Shown here: in pieces, positions 17,037 through 25,506 of the stretch | How the letters are laid out: the number at the start of each line of letters is the position of its first letter | How positions within the stretch are numbered: the first letter of the stretch is position 1 | Assembly: GCA_023150475.1 (NCBI GenBank) | Contig: JAKLKU010000001.1 | Coordinates: 1-64,000, forward strand | Length of the DNA: 64,000 nucleotides | From: Planctomycetota bacterium | Lineage (GTDB): Bacteria > Planctomycetota > UBA1135 > GCA-002686595 | Direction: 5' to 3' | The notes under the pieces: model-generated | What the model was told of the DNA's origin: nothing | Seen by the model: only the letters and a program-made list of their open reading frames with translations | The model's database searches: none | Translations under genes and position numbers: made by a program

Positions 17037-18826
17037 AGCTCGCGAAGTTGCTCGGCCAGGCGTCGGCGAACGGCCGCATCGTGCGCCGATTCCTGCCCCA
17101 ACTCGCGCCGCAGCGTTGGCGCGTCGCGCTCGCGCTCGGTTGCGGCACGGCGAGCACGGCGCTCGAGCTCCTGCGGCCGTGGCCGTTGACGTGGATCGTC
17201 GACTACGCGTTGACGCCCGGACAGGGCACGCCCGGCGACGCGACGCGTGTCGTGCTCTCCGGCGCGGGCGCCTACCTCGGCATCTCGATCGTGCGCGCGG
17301 TCTGCGACTACTTCGCGATCGTCACGACCGCCAAGGCGAACCAGGAGCTCGCGCGCGCGCTGCGCTACCAGCTCTTCAGTCACTTGGTCGCGTTGAGCCC
17401 CGCCTTCCACGCGCGCAACAAGTCGGGCGATCTCCTGGTGCGCCTGATGGGCGACGTGCAGCTCGTCGCGGGCATGATGACCGAGACGTTGGTCGAGCTC
17501 GCGCAACGCTCGCTGCTCGTCTTGGGCACGCTGGTGATGCTCTTCTGGATCGATCCGCTGCTCACGGCGTCGCTGCTCGTCATCGCGCCGCTGCTCTTCG
17601 TCGCCGTCACGTACGTCGGTCGCCACATCACCAGCGCGGTGCGCAAGCAACGGCGCAAGGAGGGCGAGCTCGCCGACTACATGTACGAGGCGATCGCGTC
17701 GACGCCGCTGATCCAATCGCTCGGCCGTGGGCCCGACACCGTGCGCCGTTTCGCGCGTTCGAACCGCACGAACTCGCGCGCGGGACTGAAGACCGCGAAG
17801 TGGGCCGCGCGCCTCGCGGGTTCCGTCGAAGTCGCGCTCGGGCTCGCCGTCGCGATCGCGCTCGCGGTCGGTGCGTGGCGCGTGCTCGACGGCGCGTACA
17901 CCGCGGGCACGCTGCTCGTGTTCGTCGCGTACGTCCGGTCGATCGCGAAACCGGTGCGCGCGGGCTCGCGCGGCAGCGAGCGGATGTCCAAGGGCGCGGC
18001 GTGCGGCGAGCGCGTGCTCAAGGTGCTCGACCAAGCGATCCAAGTGCGTTCGCCCGCGGAGCCCGTGCCGACGCCGGCGGCGCCGAAGGTGCTCGCGTTC
18101 GAAGGCGTGCACTTCTCGTACGGCACGAGTTCAGGCGCACGCGCCGCGCTCGAGCGCTTCGACGCCCGCTTCGAACGTGGCCAGTTCGTCGGCGTCGTCG
18201 GCCGGAGCGGCGCCGGCAAGTCGACCTTCGCGTGCCTCGCGCTGCGGCTCTTCGATCCGGATCAGGGTCGCGTCACGCTCGACGGCATCCCGCTCGACCG
18301 CTTCGACGTCGGTGCGTTGCGCGCGCGATTCGGGCTCTGCATGCAGGAGACGACGCTGTTCGGCGACACGCTGCGCGAGAACCTGTTGCTCGGCGATCCG
18401 GAAGCGACCGAAGAGGCGCTCTGGCGCGCACTCGAGGACGCCGCGGCCGATGAGTTCGTCCGTGCGTTGCCGCGCGGGCTCGACACGCCGCTCGGCTCCG
18501 GCGGCACGGGCCTCTCCGGCGGACAGCGACGGCGCATCACGCTCGCTCGCACGCTCTTGCGGCGCGCGCCGATCCTGATCGTCGACGAACCGTTCAACGG
18601 TCTCGATCGCCGTGCGATCGAACGTGTCCGTGCGACGCTCGCCGAGTACGCGAAACAGGCGATCGTGCTCGTGATCACCCACGATCGCGACGACCTCGCG
18701 CACTTCGGGCGCGTCGTCTTCCTCGACGGCGGACGCGTCGTCGCGGACGGCCGGCACCAGGAGCTGCTGCGCGAACACACGCTCTACCGCAACGTGATGA
18801 GCGATCGCGAGGAGGGCGCGCGATGA
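17033..18826 (+). CDS. ABC exporter, fused membrane and ATPase domains (MsbA-like)
   Basis: 597 residues. The N-terminal half has six predicted membrane helices of the type-IV (exporter) ABC fold, including an EALxxTPLIQ-like coupling region (YEAIASTPLIQSLG). The C-terminal ATPase has Walker A GRSGAGKST (about 390), a Q-loop in CMQETTLFG, signature LSGGQRRR, Walker B ILIVDEPFNGLD and the H-loop ITHDRDD. Members of this family function as homo- or heterodimers and flip lipids, lipid-linked glycans or peptides across the inner membrane. Sitting between glycosyltransferases and kinases, it most likely flips the glycolipid or oligosaccharide made by the operon. It overlaps both neighbours by 4 bp (ATGA). 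Confidence 0.92.
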   Translation: MKLAKLLGQASANGRIVRRFLPQLAPQRWRVALALGCGTASTALELLRPWPLTWIVDYALTPGQGTPGDATRVVLSGAGAYLGISIVRAVCDYFAIVTTAKANQELARALRYQLFSHLVALSPAFHARNKSGDLLVRLMGDVQLVAGMMTETLVELAQRSLLVLGTLVMLFWIDPLLTASLLVIAPLLFVAVTYVGRHITSAVRKQRRKEGELADYMYEAIASTPLIQSLGRGPDTVRRFARSNRTNSRAGLKTAKWAARLAGSVEVALGLAVAIALAVGAWRVLDGAYTAGTLLVFVAYVRSIAKPVRAGSRGSERMSKGAACGERVLKVLDQAIQVRSPAEPVPTPAAPKVLAFEGVHFSYGTSSGARAALERFDARFERGQFVGVVGRSGAGKSTFACLALRLFDPDQGRVTLDGIPLDRFDVGALRARFGLCMQETTLFGDTLRENLLLGDPEATEEALWRALEDAAADEFVRALPRGLDTPLGSGGTGLSGGQRRRITLARTLLRRAPILIVDEPFNGLDRRAIERVRATLAEYAKQAIVLVITHDRDDLAHFGRVVFLDGGRVVADGRHQELLREHTLYRNVMSDREEGAR

Positions 18827-20094
18827 CCGGGCTCGCCGCTTGGCGACGGGACGCGACGCTCGTGGCGTCGTTCGGCGACGCGGCGCTGGTGCCGCCGACC
18901 GAACACGAACTCGCCGCGCTCGCCGCGGAGTCGCTCTTCCCGGACACGCGGGTGCACGCGAGCCGCTGGGTGTTCGCGCGCTGGAAACCCGGCGTCGCGC
19001 TCGCCGCCGCGTACGACGTCGAGCTCGCGGACGGCCGACGTGAACTCGTCGTCGCGAAACGCTACGCGACCGACAAGGCCGAAGCGCTCGCCGCGCGCGA
19101 GCGCGACACGGAACGCGCCAAACACGAAGCCGTGCTTCCGGGCGAGCGACTGCACCTGTGGGCGTTCCCCGCGGATCGCGAACTGCCGGGCGCGGCGCGA
19201 GTCTTCGAGCTGCATCGCACCGCCAAGGTGCTGCGCGAGCTCGGCACGCTCGGCGACTGGGTGTTGCGTTGGCAGAGCTCGAACGTCGAGCTCGTGCGCT
19301 ACAAGCCCGAGCGCCGCGCCGTCCTCCGCATCGACTGGGTCGTGCGCCAAGGCTCGAAACAAGGCCCGAAGAGTCGTCTCGCGGTCGGCGCGCGCTGTCT
19401 GCCGGTCGAAGACGCGGCATGCACGCTCGCGGCGCGCGCGGCGGCCGAACGCGCCGGCATCGGCGCTTTCGCGCCGCGCTTCCTCGGCGGCGAAGCGCGC
19501 ACCGGCACGTTGTTCGAGACGTGGCTCGACGTCCGCGCGCAAGAGCGCACCGACTTCTCGCGCTCGCGCGACGCAGGCGAGTTGCTCGCGCGCTTGGCGC
19601 GGCTCGACCCCGACGCTCTGCGCGAGCTGCCGCTCACCCGGCCGCCGCGCCTCGAAGGCGCACGGGAGTTCCTCTCCCTCTTCGAAGCCGGCCGCGCGGC
19701 GCTCGAGCGGATTCCGTCTCCCAAGCGGCGGCCTAAGGGCTTCAGCCACGGCGATTTCCATCCCGACCAAATCGCGTTCGACGCCGAGGGCCGGGCTCAC
19801 CTGCTCGACCTCGACGCGCTCGGGCTCGGGGATCCCGCCGACGACGCCGCGAGTTGGATCGCCGATCGGCTCGCCGCCGAGCCCGACACCGAGTTCGGTC
19901 ACGCCGCGCGCGAGCTCTGCGAACCGGCGGGTTTGAGCGGCGAGATCGAACGCATCCGCGCCCACGTCGCCGAAGCGCTCGGCTTGCGCGCGGCCGCCGC
20001 TCTGAGACGCCTCGAAGTCGGCGCGCTCGCTCGCGCGCAGTCCCTATGCGAACGGGCGCTCGAGCTCGCCCGAGCCGGAAACCCGCAAGCATGA
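18823..20094 (+). CDS. APH-fold phosphotransferase (first of two)
   Basis: 423 residues. The C-terminal half carries the aminoglycoside-phosphotransferase/choline-kinase signature: catalytic HGDFHPDQ (H309, D311) and the metal-binding DLDALGLGDPADDAA about 20 residues later. The residue usually Asn in HxDxxxxN is Gln here, as in the next gene, which suggests a common subfamily. The N-terminal lobe (FARWKPGVALAAAYDVEL...VAKRY) plausibly supplies the ATP-binding Lys. Family members phosphorylate hydroxyls of small molecules, sugars or lipids. Here a sugar or lipid of the operon product is the likely substrate (inference); antibiotic resistance is unlikely given the context. It overlaps the exporter and the second kinase by 4 bp each. 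Confidence 0.82.
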   Translation: MTGLAAWRRDATLVASFGDAALVPPTEHELAALAAESLFPDTRVHASRWVFARWKPGVALAAAYDVELADGRRELVVAKRYATDKAEALAARERDTERAKHEAVLPGERLHLWAFPADRELPGAARVFELHRTAKVLRELGTLGDWVLRWQSSNVELVRYKPERRAVLRIDWVVRQGSKQGPKSRLAVGARCLPVEDAACTLAARAAAERAGIGAFAPRFLGGEARTGTLFETWLDVRAQERTDFSRSRDAGELLARLARLDPDALRELPLTRPPRLEGAREFLSLFEAGRAALERIPSPKRRPKGFSHGDFHPDQIAFDAEGRAHLLDLDALGLGDPADDAASWIADRLAAEPDTEFGHAARELCEPAGLSGEIERIRAHVAEALGLRAAAALRRLEVGALARAQSLCERALELARAGNPQA

Positions 20095-21149
20095 AGATCC
20101 AAGCTGCGCTCGTGCCCGAACTCGCCGTGGAGGCGATCGAACGTTTCGACCTCGATCGCGACGGGCGCCTCGTCGCGACGGTCGACGATCCGCCGCGACA
20201 ACGCTGGTTCCGGCGCGAGAACGAAGGTTGGCGCGAGCTCCGGCCGAACGACGACACGCAGTTGCCGTTCGCGCGCGAACTCGAGCGGCTCGCGCACGAA
20301 GGTCCACTCGACGTGTTGAGCTGGAAGCCCGGCCGGCGCATGACGCTCGAAGGTCCGTACGGCCGCGGCCGCGCGATCTACAAGGCTCGGCGCCGTTCGG
20401 CGCACGCCGACGCGCTTTCCGCGCACGTCGGCGCGGAACTCCTGCTCCACGACGGCGGGTTCGTGTGTCCGCCGCTCTACGCCCACGCACGAGAGCACTC
20501 CGTGCTGGTCTTCGAACGCCTCGAGGCGCGGCCGCTTTCGATCCGCCGCACGGACGTCGAGCGTTTCCACGCGATCGGTCGCGGTCTGCGCCGCCTCCAG
20601 GAGCGGCAACCGTCCGTGTATCTCGGTCTGCACGGTCCGCGCGACGAAGAGCGCGTGTTGCAGCGGATGCGCGAACGCACCTTGGCGATCCGCGGCGACG
20701 AACCGCAAGGCGCGGCCGCGCTCTTCGCGCGGGCAGCGAAGCTCTTCGGCGATCTGCGCCCCGCGACGCCGGTGGTCGCGCACCGCGACTTGCACGACGG
20801 GCAGTTCCTCGTCCGCGGCGACGAGCTCGTGCTGCTCGACTTCGACCTGCTCTGCCTCTCCGACGCGGCGCTCGACGCCGCGAACCTCGCGGCGCACCTC
20901 GAACTGCGCGCGATGCAGGGGCTCGCCGGCGCGGACCAGGAGAGCGCCCGCGCCTGCGGCGAAGCGCTGTTCGACGGGCTCGGCCGCAACCGTGAGCGCG
21001 GCTTCGAGCAACGCGTGCACTTCTACCGCGGAGCGACGTTCCTGCGGCTCGCGTGGGTGTACCACGCGCGGCCACGGTACGCGGCGCTCGGCCCTCGACT
21101 CCTCGACCTCGCGCGTTCGGCGTTCGACGCGTTCCAAGCCGATGTTTGA
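20091..21149 (+). CDS. APH-fold phosphotransferase (second of two)
   Basis: 352 residues, ATG overlapping the previous stop. The motif AHRDLHDGQ (H231, D233) followed by LVLLDFDLLCLSDAALDAANL gives the catalytic and metal-binding core of the APH/choline-kinase superfamily, again with Gln in place of the usual Asn. The N-terminus (LSWKPGRRMTLEGP...YKARRR, LVFERLEARPL) matches the small ATP lobe of the family. It is only distantly similar to the upstream kinase by eye, so the two may phosphorylate different sites on the same glycan or its lipid carrier, or form a heterodimer. This is inference from operon context. Overlaps the porin gene by 8 bp. Confidence 0.82.
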   Translation: MKIQAALVPELAVEAIERFDLDRDGRLVATVDDPPRQRWFRRENEGWRELRPNDDTQLPFARELERLAHEGPLDVLSWKPGRRMTLEGPYGRGRAIYKARRRSAHADALSAHVGAELLLHDGGFVCPPLYAHAREHSVLVFERLEARPLSIRRTDVERFHAIGRGLRRLQERQPSVYLGLHGPRDEERVLQRMRERTLAIRGDEPQGAAALFARAAKLFGDLRPATPVVAHRDLHDGQFLVRGDELVLLDFDLLCLSDAALDAANLAAHLELRAMQGLAGADQESARACGEALFDGLGRNRERGFEQRVHFYRGATFLRLAWVYHARPRYAALGPRLLDLARSAFDAFQADV

Positions 21150-22893
21150 CTTCCTTCCGTTGCCTGCGTTCCTCGCTGCGTCCGCCGCGGCGTTCCAGGA
21201 AGCGCCTCGCGGCGCCGAAACCGCCGACTCCCTCCGCGTCGGTCACTTCGTCGAGATCAAAGGCGCGTTCGAGACGAACGGCGCGTTCCGCGCAGCGGAG
21301 ATCGAAGCGCAGCGCCCTGACGACGACGCGTTGCTCGGCACGGTCGAGAACCCCGCGCTCGGCGAACGCTTCTTCCTCTTCGGTCAGGAGATCCACGTCG
21401 ACTCCGACACGCAGTGGAAAGGCGTGAAGCTCGCGACGCTCGCCGGAACGCGCGTCAAGGTCGAAGGCGATTGGCACGGCGCGCGCAACTTCTCTGCGTC
21501 GAGCGTCGAGACCCGCGGCCCCGGTCGCGAACGCATCGTCGGACGCATCGACGAAGTGCGCCGCGACGGGGACGACGTCGTGCTGCGGATCATGGCGTTC
21601 GAGATCCGCGCGAAGGCGAACCTCGAAGTCTCGAGCGCCGAACCGCTCGCGACGCTGCCGCTCGCTCCCGCGCGCCAAGTGCGCGAAGGCACCGCGGAAC
21701 CGAACCTCCGCCAGAAGGAGGAAGAACGCGTGCCGGGCAAGTTCCGCCTGACCGACACGCTGACGCTGGGTGCGCAACTCGAGCTCAACGCCGACTTCGA
21801 GGACGAACGAGACCTGAATCGCCAGCGGCTCGGCGATCGGACGACCACCGAGCTCACCGCGAAGGCGGAACTCGTCTGGACGCCGAGCGCGGACTTCCTC
21901 GGCGTGCTCTCCGCGCGCGAAACGGTCGTCTGGGAGGACGACGCCGACGACGGCTATTGGCGCGGCGACAACTGGTCGCTCAAGGAAGGCTACGGACGTT
22001 GGCAGAACGTCCTCGATCGTCCGCTCGAGATCCAGGTCGGCCGGACTTTCTACGACGACCAACGAGAATGGCTCTACCACAAGAGCCTCGACGGCGTGAT
22101 CGTGCGCTGGGAAGAGCCCGCGTGGGCGCTCGAGGTCGGCGCGAGCACGCTCCTCTCCGACTCGAATCAGTACGACCAGGACACGACGAACCTCTCGCTC
22201 TATCTCTCCAACGCCGACGACGATCGGCACGCGGCGCTCTTCGCGTTCCACCGCGACCACGACGCCGACGAGCGCTTCACGATCCTCGGTGGGCGGCTCT
22301 ACGGGAAGTGGATCCCTGGCACGAAAGGTTGGCTCGACGCGGCGCTCGAACACGGCACGCTCGCCGGCGAAGACGCGAAAGGCATGGCGTTCGACGCGGG
22401 AATCACGTTCCTGCCGTCGTTCGCCGAGCCGTTCAACGCGACCGTCCGTTACGCGTACGGCTCTGGCGACGACTCGCCGGGCGACGGCGAGACCGACACG
22501 TTCCGCCAGTCGGGCTTCCACAACAACAACGACAAGTGGGGCGGCGTCACGCCGTTCCACTACTACGGCGAAGTCGTCGATCCGGAGCTCGCGAACCTCG
22601 GCATCTTCAGCGTCGGCGTCGGCGCGAAGTTCCCGAATCGCACGTCGCTCGACCTCGTGCTGCACCACTTCGAGCTCGACCACGCGGCCGCCGGGCTCTT
22701 CCGTTCGCGGATCAAACACCAGACCGACGGCGTGCACCCCGAGATCGGCCGGGAGCTCGATCTCGTCTTCGGCTGGCGCGGCCATCCGAACTGGCAAGTG
22801 GAAGTCGTGCTCGGCGGCTTCGATCCGGGCGCCGCGTTCGGCGACGTCGACCCTTCGTACCTCGCCGCACTCCAAGTGCGTTTCAAGTTCTGA
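21142..22893 (+). CDS. AlgE-like outer-membrane polysaccharide export porin with N-terminal DUF5666-like region
   Basis: 583 residues. A short hydrophobic N-terminus (FLPLPAFLAASAAAF, likely cleaved near residue 20) is followed by two beta-barrel-like DUF5666-type segments (about 25-190: VGHFVEIKGAF..., GRIDEVRRDGDDVVLRI). The remainder (about 200-583) is an outer-membrane beta-barrel resembling the alginate-export family: repeated amphipathic strands with WLYHKSLDGVIV, GGVTPFHYYGEV and a terminal aromatic strand ending VRFKF, a classical Bam recognition C-terminus. AlgE-type porins pass acidic polysaccharide through the outer membrane; the product here is therefore probably an anionic glycan. 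Ends 8 bp before the sulfatase-fold gene, and overlaps the kinase gene at its start. Confidence 0.82.
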   Translation: MFDFLPLPAFLAASAAAFQEAPRGAETADSLRVGHFVEIKGAFETNGAFRAAEIEAQRPDDDALLGTVENPALGERFFLFGQEIHVDSDTQWKGVKLATLAGTRVKVEGDWHGARNFSASSVETRGPGRERIVGRIDEVRRDGDDVVLRIMAFEIRAKANLEVSSAEPLATLPLAPARQVREGTAEPNLRQKEEERVPGKFRLTDTLTLGAQLELNADFEDERDLNRQRLGDRTTTELTAKAELVWTPSADFLGVLSARETVVWEDDADDGYWRGDNWSLKEGYGRWQNVLDRPLEIQVGRTFYDDQREWLYHKSLDGVIVRWEEPAWALEVGASTLLSDSNQYDQDTTNLSLYLSNADDDRHAALFAFHRDHDADERFTILGGRLYGKWIPGTKGWLDAALEHGTLAGEDAKGMAFDAGITFLPSFAEPFNATVRYAYGSGDDSPGDGETDTFRQSGFHNNNDKWGGVTPFHYYGEVVDPELANLGIFSVGVGAKFPNRTSLDLVLHHFELDHAAAGLFRSRIKHQTDGVHPEIGRELDLVFGWRGHPNWQVEVVLGGFDPGAAFGDVDPSYLAALQVRFKF

Positions 22894-22901
22894 GGCCCCT
22901 C

Positions 22902-24800
22902 ATGCGCTCCTTCCTCCTCTGCGCGCTCGGCGGATTCGCCGCGTGCCACGACGCGACGGCGATCGAACGTCCGAACGTGCTCTTCGTGTGCCTCGACACG
23001 GTCCGCGCGGACCGGCTCGGGTTCTACGGCTACGAACGCCACGAGAGCTCGCCTGCGCTCGACGCGCTCGCCGCGCGTTCGCTCGTATTCGAAGACGCGC
23101 GCTCGACCGCGTCGTGGACCAAACCCTCGGTGCCGAGCTTCTTCACGTCGAGCTACCCGCTGCAGCACGGCGTGTACGAAGGCAGCGCCCGCGCGCTCGC
23201 CGGCACGGTCTCCGACGTCCTGCCGGACGAGGCCGACACCGTCGCCGAGAAGTTCGCGAACGCCGGTTACGCGACGGTCGCCTTCGTCGAGAACGCCCAA
23301 CTCCGGCGCGGACTCGGCTTCGAACAGGGTTTCGGCGACGCGTACCACGACCGCGCCGGCAGCGCGCGCGAGATCCGCTGGCAGTTCTCCGATTGGCTCG
23401 ACGAGCGCGGCGACGACGGCCGCCCGTTCTTCGCCTACCTGCACTTCCTCGACGCGCACTGGCCGTACGACATTCCCGACGAGTACGCCGCGAAGTTCAC
23501 GGCGGGCACGTCGATCGACGTCTTCCGCGGCGAAGATTCGCGCGCCTTGCGCGACGCACTGAACGACGGCACGAAGCAGCTCTCCCCCGCCGAGCACGCG
23601 GGCCTCGAAGCGCTCTATGCCGGCGCGATCCGTTCGATCGACGACGAGCTCGCAAAGCTCTTCGCCGGTCTCGAACGCCGCGGACTCGCGCGGAACACGA
23701 TCGTCTGCGTCGTCGCCGACCACGGCGAGGAGTTCCTGGAGCACGGCCGCGTCGGCCACGGGCACGGCGTGTGGGAGAACCTGCTCCACGTCCCCTTCCT
23801 GCTCCACGTGCCGGGTCGCGCGCCGGAACGGATCGCGACGCCGGTGTCGCTCGTCGACGTGGTCCCGACGCTCTGCGCCGCAGCGGACGTCGCGTGCACC
23901 GGCGCCGTCGAGGGAGTCGACCGGCTCGCCGAACGTTCCGCGCGGCCGATCTTCGCAGAGCACAAGGAACCCGGCGCCTACGTGCAGGCCTACGTGCGCG
24001 GCGACAAGAAGCTCGTGCGGCGCTTCGTCGCGCCGCCGTCGACCGCGCGCGGTTCGCTGTTCGACGCTTTGAAACCCGGCACGCGCTGGGAAGCGGAATG
24101 CGACGCGGACGAGGACGGCGATTGGGAAGCCGTCGAGCTCGCGCTCCGCGACGACCCGGCCGACGATCCGATCGAGATCAAGGGCGCCGTCGCGCACCTC
24201 GACAAGACGGGCTTCGAGCTCGCTGGCTTGCGGATCGAGCTCGCGCCCGGCTGCGAGTTCTACGGCGAAATGGCCGAAGCGAACGCGCGCGGCGCGATGC
24301 TGATCGAAGGCCTCGGCGTCAAGGCGCGCGGCCGCTTCGTCGACGGCCGGTTCCAGGCGGACAAGGTCAAGCTCTACGCCGCCGCGCAGGACGTGAAGCC
24401 CGAGGTCCGCGCGACGATCACCAAGGTCGAGGCCCGCGGCGACTCGTTCTACGCGTGGTTCGGCGAACTGCGGGTCGAGTTCGGGCCGGCGACCGAATGG
24501 AAGGACGACGCGTCGAAGGACATGGCGCGCGCCGACGTGCGCCGCGCCGTCGAACTCGGCGCCACCGGCGCGCGAGAGGCCGGCTTCGTCGTCGAGGAGC
24601 GGCTCTTCGACCTCGAGCGCGACCCCGCTGAGCTCGCGCCGCTCGCAGCCGAAACCGCCGCCGCCGAACTCGCCCGCCTCTCGTCCGAGGCGGACGCGTT
24701 CGTGCGCGAGCTCGCGGCACGCGGCAATCTCGCGGCGTCCCAACGCACGCTCGACGCGAACGAGGTCCAGGACCTGCGCGCGATCGGCTACGTGAAGTGA
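22902..24800 (+). CDS. Sulfatase-fold protein with inserted DUF5666-like domains
   Basis: 632 residues with a signal peptide ending at a Cys (GGFAAC, possible lipobox). It has the alkaline-phosphatase/sulfatase fold: metal ligands in CLDTVRADRL and VADHGEEFLEHG...HGHG, and the nucleophile region SWTKPSVPS. The position of the catalytic Cys/Ser is Thr (T73), so formylglycine cannot form in the usual way; the Thr resembles phosphoethanolamine-transferase-type nucleophiles. A DUF5666-like pair (about 420-540) is inserted before the C-terminal LFDLERDPAEL tail. The same module occurs in the upstream porin. It is probably periplasmic or surface-exposed and could add or remove phosphate or sulfate groups on the exported glycan (inference). 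Last gene of the operon. Confidence 0.82.
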   Translation: MRSFLLCALGGFAACHDATAIERPNVLFVCLDTVRADRLGFYGYERHESSPALDALAARSLVFEDARSTASWTKPSVPSFFTSSYPLQHGVYEGSARALAGTVSDVLPDEADTVAEKFANAGYATVAFVENAQLRRGLGFEQGFGDAYHDRAGSAREIRWQFSDWLDERGDDGRPFFAYLHFLDAHWPYDIPDEYAAKFTAGTSIDVFRGEDSRALRDALNDGTKQLSPAEHAGLEALYAGAIRSIDDELAKLFAGLERRGLARNTIVCVVADHGEEFLEHGRVGHGHGVWENLLHVPFLLHVPGRAPERIATPVSLVDVVPTLCAAADVACTGAVEGVDRLAERSARPIFAEHKEPGAYVQAYVRGDKKLVRRFVAPPSTARGSLFDALKPGTRWEAECDADEDGDWEAVELALRDDPADDPIEIKGAVAHLDKTGFELAGLRIELAPGCEFYGEMAEANARGAMLIEGLGVKARGRFVDGRFQADKVKLYAAAQDVKPEVRATITKVEARGDSFYAWFGELRVEFGPATEWKDDASKDMARADVRRAVELGATGAREAGFVVEERLFDLERDPAELAPLAAETAAAELARLSSEADAFVRELAARGNLAASQRTLDANEVQDLRAIGYVK

Positions 24801-24837
24801 CGTCGCGAGCCGCGTCGCGCCGCCCTACCATGGCGGG

Positions 24838-25464
24838 ATGCGCGTGCCGCTGCTCGTCGCCCTCGCCCTGTCGCTCGCGGTCGGCTCGACCGCGGTGGGC
24901 GTCTGGTTCGCCCGCGGCGACGAAACCGCGCCGGCGCGCACCGCGGGTCCGGAACGCGCCGCGGCGCCGCCGCCGCTCGAGACGGCGGACGCCGGCGCGC
25001 GCGTGGCGCTGGCGGCGCCGGCCGCGCAATCCGCGCCAGCGGAACCGGAGCGCAAGGAAGGCGGCGAGGACCTGCGGACGAAGGGCGACGACGCGGCGTT
25101 CGCTCGCAAGTACGCGAGCGCGGGTGTCGTCGAGCTCGAGGCGGCGCGCGACGAGCTCGGCGAACGCTGGCAGGAGGACCGCACCCGCGCGTTCGACGCC
25201 TCGCTGCAGTCCGGCCGCTTCGTGAAGGAAGTCGTCGCGCCCGCGGAGCTCGATGCGGCGTTGAGACGCCTTGCGGCGGAGGCCGGCGAACGAGGCGAGC
25301 TCTTCACGAGCCGCACCGTGCCCTACGGTCAAGGCGTGATGCTCGAGATCCAGTTCGTGGCACTCACCCGCGCGGGCCATCCGGAGCTCTTCGCACTCGG
25401 GGACGAAGTTCGCTGGCTCGAGAACGAGCTCGACCGCGTGCGCCGAGACGACTCGGATCGCTGA
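24838..25464 (+). CDS. Membrane-anchored or secreted protein of unknown function
   Basis: 208 residues. An N-terminal hydrophobic segment (VPLLVALALSLAVGSTAVGVWFA, residues 3-25) is followed by an Ala/Pro/Glu-rich linker and a small soluble domain (about 80-200) rich in Glu/Arg/Ala helices and ending with a beta segment (SRTVPYGQGVMLEIQFV). No motif was recognised. A TACCAT -10-like box lies 6 nt before the ATG, suggesting it has its own short-leader promoter rather than being the last gene of the polysaccharide operon (37-bp gap). Could be a periplasmic accessory protein of that operon, but nothing in the sequence proves it. Confidence 0.65.
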   Translation: MRVPLLVALALSLAVGSTAVGVWFARGDETAPARTAGPERAAAPPPLETADAGARVALAAPAAQSAPAEPERKEGGEDLRTKGDDAAFARKYASAGVVELEAARDELGERWQEDRTRAFDASLQSGRFVKEVVAPAELDAALRRLAAEAGERGELFTSRTVPYGQGVMLEIQFVALTRAGHPELFALGDEVRWLENELDRVRRDDSDR

Positions 25465-25506
25465 GCGCGGCTTGAGTGTGCGCGCGCCGCGCGGCATCTT
25501 GGATTC

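Noticed and set aside
18823..21149. Antibiotic-resistance role for the APH-fold kinases
   Set aside because: They are locked in an envelope-glycan operon and have atypical Gln loops; no mobile element is near.
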